Source: Haplosporangium gracile (Eukaryota; Mortierellomycota; Mortierellomycetes; Mortierellales; Mortierellaceae). Taken from it: DNA of 19,576 nt. Positions 8,770-16,292 of this stretch are shown here, one piece after another. Location of the stretch: the NCBI GenBank assembly GCA_015499985.1, contig JAAAUF010000016.1:85825-105400 (forward strand), written 5' to 3'. The stretch's first letter is position 1; every line of letters starts with the position of its first letter. Position numbers and translations under genes: made by a program. Below the pieces are notes generated by a model. That model did no database searches. It saw only the letters and a program-made list of their open reading frames with translations, and was not told the DNA's origin.

Positions 8770-9215
8770 CAGTAGAGGTGAATGAATGTGTGTGCGTGAT
8801 GAGGGCGAGGGTGTGTGTGTCGATGGAGGGAGGGAGGGAGGCGAATGGGGGTTTTGTGTGATGAGAAGAGAGAAAAAGAAAAGGAGAGGGGTGATGAAGG
8901 AAAGTGGGAGAGAAGAGAGTCGAAGATTGCCTGGCGAAGAAGGAAAGAAAAGGCGCTTTTTGTTGGGCAAGGCAAGTGAGGAAAGAAGGAGGGGGAGGGT
9001 GCGGACAAAGTAAGCAGCAGCGTTTTATTGTCCCGGTGCGATAATTTTAGGGTCCAACCATTTAAGATGGGAGCAGAGGATTTATTACAGTGGCATCATT
9101 CTCAACAAGGGCGTCGATAGTCCATGGAAGCACGATGTGAGTGTCGACAGCTCCTCTCTGACAGCTGCCGTATTCATTGCCTCTGAAGATTCAAGTACGT
9201 GCTTTCGAAAAACAA
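8770..9215. other. Intergenic: pyrimidine-rich leader (minus strand) of the three-exon gene
   Basis: On the plus strand 8770-9000 is purine-rich: GTGT repeats, a GGGAGGGAGGGAGG tract near 8828-8841 and several GAAAG runs. Transcribed from the minus strand, this gives a C/T-rich leader before the ATG at 8769. Right of 9000 nothing recognisable is seen before the decayed gene begins. Confidence 0.45.
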
Positions 9216-10077
9216 TCATGATTCAATCTGAGCCTCAAAAGCAAGCAGCCCTTCCAGGTTCTGGGTAATCTTTAGCCTCGCCAACTCCGTTGCAACAGAC
9301 TGTGCCAATGCGGCGCATTTCGTAAATCTTGCTAGTCGACTATACAATCCGGAGAAAACAATGTCCACATCCTCCTTGTCTTTGTACATCGCAACCAGAT
9401 GATCCGGAGTCCGCTTCGGCCAGATCGCAAGTCGATACAAACCCCCTTGATCCTGCTAAACTCCTTCGTGAATGACATCTCGCCGAATCCAATATATGTC
9501 CTGTTCTTGCGCTTGACAATAAGGTCCGGACGCTTTGGAGACGCGCCAAGGACCTTGCAAAGTCGAATGGAACGGAATCTCGCATGTAGCCCTATAGTAA
9601 TCAAAAACAAAAAACTAGTAATTGAGTATTTAGTCGATCTGTGAATTCATTCAGTCCAAATCAAACAGATCTCGAAAGTAAATACTTACAAAATGCCGGG
9701 GATAGACTCACCGCGGTACTTGAGTGCTTGGCACTTTTCAAAATACTCAGTGAATCGCGATCCGATTTCCATGACAGTAAACGCCCTTCAAAGGTAAACG
9801 GTTCATGCTAGAAGAAACTGCCAATTGCTTGATTTCTTATTTCTTGACTCTGCAAGCGACACCACAAAGTTGAAAACGAACATTAGACTCTATTGGAAAG
9901 AAAAAGAAAACATACGTACTGTCAAAATAATTTGTTAGAACCAAGCACACCCGACTGTGAGGATCGTTTACTTTCTCTTCGAAGTTTTGCGTCAGTGGTA
10001 CCATTGACAAGGCTTCTCTATCGTGTGTAGCTATTCGTGCAGCATCTAAAGTCTTTTCCTGAGCATGATCCTCCAAT
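9216..10077 (-). pseudogene. Decayed repetitive-family gene with PD-(D/E)XK nuclease-like core
   Basis: Minus-strand fragments in consistent order suggest one broken gene. Segment A (about 10077-9915) encodes EKTLDAARIATHDREALSMV..., HSRVCLVLTNYF and stops at a good donor (GTACGT). Segment B (about 9779-9714) encodes AFTVMEIGSRFTEYFEKCQA and LKYR, ending at a GTGAGT donor. Segment C (about 9594-9216, after an ACTATAG acceptor) joins B in frame and encodes GASPKRPDLIVKRKNRTYIG, then FGEMSF. The PD...GFGE(M) spacing resembles the PD-(D/E)XK core of lineage-specific repetitive fungal proteins. The frame then breaks at a C5 run (9442-9446): the next segment, LYRLAIWPKRTPDHLVAMYK, lies in another frame. 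A second break is likely upstream of B, where EPFTFEG and AFTVMEIG are in different frames. Two frameshifts favour a pseudogene. Family identity is from memory of the pattern and is tentative. Confidence 0.5.
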
Positions 10078-10318
10078 GACGGCAGGTGCTTTGCCTACAC
10101 CGGTTAAAAGGACCGAGCAAACCAGAGCAGGTCTTCGTTGTAGGGTTCAAAAGGAGTGATGAACCTTACAAAATGAACGCGTAAGGTGTTAGTTACCTGT
10201 TTTTCTTTCTTTTCAAGCTACGGCCAATAGGCTCTTGTCACGTATGAGCTTGCTTTCTACTCATGGTGACGTTGCTGACTGCGCTTGGTGTGTTGCGTCT
10301 CGACCAGGTCGACGATTT

Positions 10319-10521
10319 TCAACTAGGCATCGCTCGCAATTTTTTGATGGTTGGAGTTAAACTTTTGAGCCTCAAGAAGCTGGTGGCCGAGTAGTCATCG
10401 AGGCTGCGACCGGTGATGTAGGAAGCGTAAACAGAGTCGTTTGGTGGAACGAAGGACACGTTTGAGACGTTACCTTTGGTGGCTGCAGCCAGGTACGATT
10501 TGATTTTTAATTCCTTTTGTC
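10319..10521 (-). pseudogene. Orphan coding-like fragment, about 67 codons
   Basis: The minus strand carries an open stretch without an initiating ATG at its left end. It includes SYLAAATKGNVSNVSF, VPPNDSVYASYITGRSLDDY, then SATSFLRLKSLTPTIKKLRA and a TGA stop at 10321-10319. Composition is protein-like rather than low-complexity, and the fragment lies 5' of the decayed nuclease-like gene on the same strand. It may be an upstream exon or a separate relic. I do not recognise it. Random open frames of this length do occur, so support is weak. Confidence 0.25.
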
Positions 10522-10754
10522 ACAAATTAATTTAGCACCAAAAACGCAATCCAAAAGGCAGGATTACTTTCGTTTCTGCACAATATAGGAACTTCCACAC
10601 TCGGTTATGCTTTTTGTACAGCAAAGGGGAGGGCTTGACTGCCGAAATACCGTGCTGTGCAATCCAGGCACACTTGGCGTTACAAATGGTTGCTTGACAT
10701 GTTTCATTGGGAGTTGGCGATTCTCCTTGTGGCGAGGTGTGATTCTGTTTTTGT

Positions 10755-11093
10755 TTGAAGATCTTTTATGGCTCCACATTGGGACCTTTGGAGTTCAGAT
10801 TCAGACGAATGAAGAGTGCTTCAATGATAATGCGTTACATGATCTTGACTTCAACTATCTCTTCTCTGGTAATACGATACGCGATTACTGAGGTAGTGCA
10901 CGAAACTAATGCAGCACTTTTTATACTCTTGGCTAAGGACATTTTTCTTCAGTTGGGCGACTTGGGTCAGGACAGTGTGTCTTTAGAGGATAACAGGAGA
11001 CCCATAAACTTTGATTGGCAGGGGCACTGTATGATCGCATTGTTAATGTTCTCATGGACCCTAGCCCTAAGTCCAGTTGCAACTACGACTTAG
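10755..11093 (+). other. Possible coding relic on the plus strand
   Basis: A 112-codon open frame (LEFRFRRMKSASMIMRYMIL..., RYAITEVVHETNAALFILLA, KDIFLQLGDLGQDSVSLEDN, DWQGHCMIALLMFSWTLALS) looks like a helical, partly hydrophobic protein segment. It has no clear promoter, leader or splice partner, and a different frame upstream (10607-10754) could be a frameshifted continuation. No family is recognised. It may be a fragment of a repetitive gene or chance. Confidence 0.2.
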
Positions 11094-11850
11094 GGGTTCA
11101 ACAAAGGAGCGGAGATAATTTTTGCAGGGTTTTTGCCTTGCTGGCATCTTAAGAGGTGAAATATCTTTTGAGGCCACCCATGAATAAACTATCGTCAACC
11201 GGATTTGTAAATGGCGAAGGTCGTCTATATTCTGCCAAACAGTTTGAGAGACCTTTTTCTTCCTCTGGTGTGACTGCGGCCAATCGCGCTTCCTCTAAGG
11301 CTACATTTTTTTTTTTCTTTTTTGTTCATTTTTTCTTTTTCCACCTACACACCCAAATTCAAAACCTAGTGATTGCAAATCAACTGAAGTCAGATCCCTC
11401 CCTGTCCTCATCTGGAGAAACTTCTCAACAAACAAGGGCTCCGGCATTACTATCATTCACCTTAGTCCTTCCTTCCATTCCTCCCTCAGCATCATCAGAG
11501 GCACACTTGTTTCAGCGGGCAAGCAAGGTGAGCTGATGGAGAAAGAAGAAAACAAAAAAAAAAAGGCACACGCCATGCGGCTGCCCATGGGTCATATGTC
11601 TTCGTAACTCCTTTTTCTTACCAACTCTATACAGAAAACGACAAAAGAAGACAGCACCAACAACAAAAGACCTGAATTTGCCATGAGTTTAAAAAAAACC
11701 AAAATTATCTGACACAATCGCCATTTTTGTGCACACCCCTAGAACGAACAGGAGGAACAACAATCTACCCCGTCGTTGATACCCTCACCAGCCCATATCT
11801 CATTCAAGGAGCCGCTCGTTCTCCACATACTCAAGAACGCAACGTGAACC
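11094..11850. promoter_or_regulatory. Promoter and leader of the RNA-repair fusion gene
   Basis: The open frame across 11156-11536 is not supported as a gene: it passes through a T/C homopolymer-like tract (11306-11343) and a pyrimidine-rich region. This looks like a fungal promoter with a CT-rich stretch (11390-11520) and then an A/C-rich leader. A short upstream frame, ATG at 11683 to TGA at 11712 (9 codons), lies 138 bases before the main start. The main ATG has context ACCATGT, with A at -3. Confidence 0.45.
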
Positions 11851-14800
11851 ATGTCTGAAAGCCAAGATTCTTCCAGTCTCTCCATGGACTTGACATTAGC
11901 AAGAGCCGCAGCAGCTTTCCAGGATGCAGACTTTTTCGAGGCGAGCGTTCTCTTCTGGTCTGCCCTCTTGGACACGACCCTCTTGAACACCGAGACACCC
12001 GACTCATTGATAGCCCTGGCCAATGGTCTCGATCTGGAACGGGAGCTTGGACTCGACGTACAGGCTGAAGAACCTATTGACCTCGTATTCCCAATGACTA
12101 CCACTATCAGCGATAACGACGACCAGAGCCAGCAGGAAAGCAAGATCATCGATGAGAACACTATTACCCCGCTCCAGACATATGTCCTGACCGCCCTCTG
12201 CTACCTCTCACGCCACATCAACATCCGGCTCGATCTCCTTCCGTCTGGTCAGGATACCCTTACTTCTCTCGGACCTCCTCAACGGTTCTATGGATCTATG
12301 GGATGGGAGCAGAAACGCCTTTACCATCAACTCCTCGCCATCGTCTTTGCTACACTCTCCTCCCTCTTGACCTCTCGACGTGCCGCAGCCGGTGATGATT
12401 TTCAGGGACAAGAACTTTTGGCTCAGCAGCCGACACTCTTGGGTAATCAGGTCAGCGCCACCTGGCAAACAATGCTGCCTCAGAAGCGGACACCCCACAG
12501 CATGCCCCGTTTCTTTTCCTTTTTGGACCCAAGTTCTTCGACCGTCGCCGGATGCTCTATTCCTAGAAATGAGCTGGATATTGATGCATTGGAGCAGGCA
12601 GGGTTCAAGCTCGTCATCACATTAATCAGGGAGTCGCCTCTTTCTGCTAGCTGGTTTCACTACGAGAATCGGATGCAGAAAAGGATCCAGAATGCCTTTG
12701 TACCGATCGAAAACCGAAAGGCACCAACATTCCCAGAAGTGTTTGAGGTCTTGATGGGTTGGTGTCTCCGCGCAGGAGATGTAACAACGCCGGAGACTCG
12801 GAGCGCCAACGACAGCGACAACGACTCGAACGATGCAGACAGTGAGAATCATGGCGAGAGATCTATTCCTGGATTTACTTTTCCTCCGCATCGACGGGCA
12901 ACAATGATTCATTGTGGAGGTGGCAAGGGTCGAGCGGGGATTGTATTGGCAGCTCATCTCATCCGATTTGGGCTCATTGGTCATGAGACACGCGGATATT
13001 GTGCAGCTTGCGTTCGGGAAGGCAACGTCCACCATTACGACCTAGACCAGTTCAAGAGGGGACTTGGTGACCAAACTACCGTTGCCTCAACACTGCCAAC
13101 ACCATGCCACTCTATCATCGACGACCATGAGGACAAACTTGACGGTGGTGATGATGAGGACGATCATTCGGAGGATACTCGCCTCGAGCGCGTGGACGGT
13201 GGTATTTTCCGAGTGGTCAAGCGCGCCGATTGTTTGAACCGGTACCAGCCCATGATGACAGCTAAGGACGCGATTGCACATCTCCGGGAGGTTCGACCAG
13301 GTAGCATTGAGAGTGTCGAGCAGGAGAAGGCCTTGAAAGCCTACGGCGATATGCTGTGGAAACGATCATCGTCGAAAACAGCCCGATCTAAAGCACGCGC
13401 CAGTGCACAGGCAACAATGGGCGAGATCACCGTTACCACATCATCGAGCGCAACAGCATCTTCCACGGGCGGATCTGAACGACCCAAGAATAGCAAGAAG
13501 GACAAGAAGAAGGACTCGGCACCAAAGGCACATCAACACCAATCACCGCTACCACCACTACCAGCTGAGGGAGATGAAGTTGATGACGTTTCCGACGATG
13601 ACTTTGGTGGCAAGGGGAGAAAGTCTGGTAAGAAGGGCAAGAAGGCTTTGCGCAAGCTGCCACAGGAGGAACCGCGGAAATTCACCCCACCACCGGCGGA
13701 CAAGATTATCAAGATTCCTGGATCCCATCACCATCAGCACCATTTGGTCGTTCAGCATAACATCCGAGCTCGACAACTCCAGCGCGGTCAAAAGTCAAAG
13801 AAGAACAGTGGCGGGAACGGAAAGCAACCTAAGGAGCGGCCGTCATATCAAGTTTCTGGATCGCCGTTGGTCTCTGCTCCCAAGCTTATCATCTTGGCAG
13901 GATTGCCTGGCAGTGGCAAGAGTCATCTCGTCACAACGCTGTTGCAGGAGTTTCCGGAGCATTTTGTCCGCATCTCGCAGGATGAACTCGGATCGCGTGC
14001 TGTCTGTGAGCGACTCTTGGCCCAAAGTATGAGACACCAACAGCAGTCGCTCGCTGTCCGTGGACCCAAGAAGGCCCTTCCTATGACAATATTTGTCGAC
14101 CGGTGCAATCCTACGATGGCGGAGCGGAAAGAATGGTACGAGGTTGCCTTCCAGCCGGATGATGTCGCGATGGCTTGGTTCTCTCAAGGAGTTGATGCCT
14201 GTATTGCCCGAGTGGACTCGAGAGAGGGGCACCCAACACTCGCCCAGGGTATGGGTTCCAAGGTTGTCAGGGACTTTGCAAAAATGTTCGAGTTTCCCAA
14301 CCTCGGCAAGGAAGGGAGCTGGTGCAAGTCTCTGGTTGAGATTGGTGATGACGAGGGCAACAATCGGCTGTCGGCTGTTTTGAAGGGGTTCGCCAAGGAG
14401 ATTCAGGGATCGAGCGCCCGGTCAACACCAGCAGGAGAGCATACACCTATCAAGGCTCGGCCAGCATTCATCCCTGCGAGGGTCCTGCAGCGAAAGTCTA
14501 ACGGTGGCAAGAGTGTTGGAGGAGATTTCAACTCGAGCTCGTCTTCCCCTGTCTCCAAGTTGCCCGCTTCTGGAGGCATGGCTATGGTTGAAGAGGGCGA
14601 GGAGGAAGAGGATGAGGAGGATGAGGAGGATGAGAGTGAGGATGAGGACCAAAAGCACAGCCAGGACGATGAGGATGCAGAGGACACAGACGATGACAAG
14701 GGCTCAGGAGATGAAGCCAGCAATGGAGCCAGCGGGAAGTCAGACAAGACCGGTACCACTAAAAAGTCTGATTCGGGTGCCGAGCCGACACCAACACCAG

Positions 14801-16122
14801 CATCGGCAGTCTCTATCACCAAGGCGCTCCAGTTTGCCTCCTTGACAGGATATCGGCCTGTTGTCAAGAAGCCTACCAAGGGAAGCTGGAATGGCACTGT
14901 CAGTTCCACCTTTACTGGCGATGACGCCAACAAGTTACCATCAACCGACCCAGGATCCCCCAAGGGAGTGTCGTTCGCCACACCTCTTTCGTCTTTTGAC
15001 CGGCCATTACAAAAGTTTCCAAGGACGCCTCATTTATTCGACCCTTTGACGATCCAACAGAGCAGGAATCAAGGAACTGACCGCCTCCTGACAACAACAG
15101 CACCATCATCACAGGACTCTGAATCAACTACAGAACGGAGCGCGGCCATCAGTCGATCCGATTTGCTGCTGCCACCCTCTGCCCTTCACCAGGTCTTTGC
15201 ACCCAAACCTCACCAGGTCTTGACGGTTGAGGAGAAAATGGACGGCGCCAACATTGGGTTCAGTGTCTTACATTTCAAGACCATGAACGGATTTGCGGGC
15301 GTCTCGGGATCAGGATCGCCACCCAAGATCCGTGTTCAAAACAGGAACCACTTTGTGCACCCGGATGACCACTGGCAGTTCAAGAAGCTGGGTGGCTGGT
15401 TGGAGAAGCATCGGGAGGATATCCTTTATCTATGTGAGGGTCGCTGGCGGTACGATTCGAAGCCAGGATCGACTGAGGATGGTGACACGGACGACAACGC
15501 AGATGGCGATGAAGACGACGGCGATGACGAGACCAAGAGCGCTGTTACGGAAGATGAAGGCGATCAGGGCTGGGAGGATGAGGAAGAGGACGATGACGAT
15601 CAGGACGAGTATGTTGACGAGAACAAAGTCCTCCAAGATGGTATGGCGCCGTATGTCCTCTATGGTGAATGGTTGTACGCCAAACACTCTGTCCAGTATA
15701 CGGGACTCCAATCATGGTTCATCCCCTTTGATCTTTTCGACGTCAAGACCGGCACGTTTGTTTCGAGGGCTCTCTTCCGCAGAGCGATCGGCAAGACTCA
15801 ATTGGTGGCGAATCCGACGATTGAGGTCCCTGAGGGTATCTATGGCGATGTGGACAAAACCCTTGCGTGGACTCTAGAGAAACTGCACAGCCGGTCGTCT
15901 TTGATGCGCAGGTCTGAGGAAGAGGTGGAGGAGGGAGAGACAAAGGTGAGGAAGGATCGCGTGGAAGGGTTGTATTTCCGAATCGACCAGGGCGATCGGT
16001 TGTTGATGCGGTCTAAAGTCGTCCGGCCTGATTTTATTGCAGGCGAGGAGCGGTGGGGGACAAAAGAACAGGTTGCCAACCGGATGGACATCCCTTCGTA
16101 TTCTGAGTATGATGATCAGTAG
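11851..16122 (+). CDS. Predicted RNA-repair fusion: Cys-phosphatase + P-loop kinase + RNA ligase
   Basis: One intronless frame encodes 1,423 residues. Residues 1-210 are helical and unassigned. About 218-500 is a dual-specificity-type phosphatase: VAGCSIPRNELDIDALEQAG, the P-loop HCGGGKGRAG with C355 and R361 (CX5R), and the DUSP23-like end RPGSIESVEQEKA (482-494). Residues 505-670 are a basic, NLS-like linker (KNSKKDKKK, GRKSGKKGKKALRK). About 675-870 is a P-loop kinase: GLPGSGKS (684-691), SQDELGSR (709-716), VDRCNP (D750) and REGHPTL. An acidic linker follows (about 911-955). About 1105-1415 is a nucleotidyltransferase-type RNA ligase: motif I EEKMDGANIGF (K1129, the expected AMP-accepting lysine), YGEWLYAKHSVQY (1271-), FIPFDLFDV, EGLYFRID (motif IV, 1372-) and RSKVVRPDF (motif V, K1389). 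Predicted job: trim or remove end phosphates, phosphorylate 5'-OH and seal RNA, probably in the nucleus. The domain order differs from Trl1. Substrate is unknown and activity is inferred from motifs. Confidence 0.88.
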   Translation: MSESQDSSSLSMDLTLARAAAAFQDADFFEASVLFWSALLDTTLLNTETPDSLIALANGLDLERELGLDVQAEEPIDLVFPMTTTISDNDDQSQQESKIIDENTITPLQTYVLTALCYLSRHINIRLDLLPSGQDTLTSLGPPQRFYGSMGWEQKRLYHQLLAIVFATLSSLLTSRRAAAGDDFQGQELLAQQPTLLGNQVSATWQTMLPQKRTPHSMPRFFSFLDPSSSTVAGCSIPRNELDIDALEQAGFKLVITLIRESPLSASWFHYENRMQKRIQNAFVPIENRKAPTFPEVFEVLMGWCLRAGDVTTPETRSANDSDNDSNDADSENHGERSIPGFTFPPHRRATMIHCGGGKGRAGIVLAAHLIRFGLIGHETRGYCAACVREGNVHHYDLDQFKRGLGDQTTVASTLPTPCHSIIDDHEDKLDGGDDEDDHSEDTRLERVDGGIFRVVKRADCLNRYQPMMTAKDAIAHLREVRPGSIESVEQEKALKAYGDMLWKRSSSKTARSKARASAQATMGEITVTTSSSATASSTGGSERPKNSKKDKKKDSAPKAHQHQSPLPPLPAEGDEVDDVSDDDFGGKGRKSGKKGKKALRKLPQEEPRKFTPPPADKIIKIPGSHHHQHHLVVQHNIRARQLQRGQKSKKNSGGNGKQPKERPSYQVSGSPLVSAPKLIILAGLPGSGKSHLVTTLLQEFPEHFVRISQDELGSRAVCERLLAQSMRHQQQSLAVRGPKKALPMTIFVDRCNPTMAERKEWYEVAFQPDDVAMAWFSQGVDACIARVDSREGHPTLAQGMGSKVVRDFAKMFEFPNLGKEGSWCKSLVEIGDDEGNNRLSAVLKGFAKEIQGSSARSTPAGEHTPIKARPAFIPARVLQRKSNGGKSVGGDFNSSSSSPVSKLPASGGMAMVEEGEEEEDEEDEEDESEDEDQKHSQDDEDAEDTDDDKGSGDEASNGASGKSDKTGTTKKSDSGAEPTPTPASAVSITKALQFASLTGYRPVVKKPTKGSWNGTVSSTFTGDDANKLPSTDPGSPKGVSFATPLSSFDRPLQKFPRTPHLFDPLTIQQSRNQGTDRLLTTTAPSSQDSESTTERSAAISRSDLLLPPSALHQVFAPKPHQVLTVEEKMDGANIGFSVLHFKTMNGFAGVSGSGSPPKIRVQNRNHFVHPDDHWQFKKLGGWLEKHREDILYLCEGRWRYDSKPGSTEDGDTDDNADGDEDDGDDETKSAVTEDEGDQGWEDEEEDDDDQDEYVDENKVLQDGMAPYVLYGEWLYAKHSVQYTGLQSWFIPFDLFDVKTGTFVSRALFRRAIGKTQLVANPTIEVPEGIYGDVDKTLAWTLEKLHSRSSLMRRSEEEVEEGETKVRKDRVEGLYFRIDQGDRLLMRSKVVRPDFIAGEERWGTKEQVANRMDIPSYSEYDDQ

Positions 16123-16188
16123 CTTTGGTAGACGTTGTTTGCATGTTCGTTACAAGTATGTTTATTTGTTTTTCAAAAAAGTGTATAT

Positions 16189-16194
16189 TTTATT
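16189..16194 (-). terminator. Poly(A) signal AATAAA of the Ca2+-ATPase gene
   Basis: TTTATT on the plus strand reads AATAAA on the minus strand, about 100 bases beyond the ATPase stop (16293-16295) and only 67 bases from the stop of the converging RNA-repair gene. For that gene, the only nearby plus-strand candidate is the variant AATAAG at about 16204. Confidence 0.5.
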
Positions 16195-16292
16195 TACAGA
16201 ACAGAATAAGAGAAGAAAATACTGTCGAGATGGGGGGGGGAATGCATAGATATGAGTTGGAAGAAAACAGTGTAAAGGGAGCCCTGTTGCTT

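Noticed and set aside
10030..10150. P-loop-like GVGKAPAVIGGSCSGKD reading in an alternative minus-strand frame
   Set aside because: It lacks a proper GxxxxGK(S/T) motif, is soon interrupted by a stop, and overlaps a longer, more protein-like frame of the decayed gene.
11156..11536. 126-codon plus-strand frame before the RNA-repair gene
   Set aside because: It runs through a T-rich homopolymer tract and a pyrimidine-rich promoter, has no domain and a poor composition.
14403..14981. 192-codon minus-strand Ser-rich frame
   Set aside because: It is the complement of the GAG/GAT-rich acidic linker of the RNA-repair protein, a shadow of low-complexity coding sequence.
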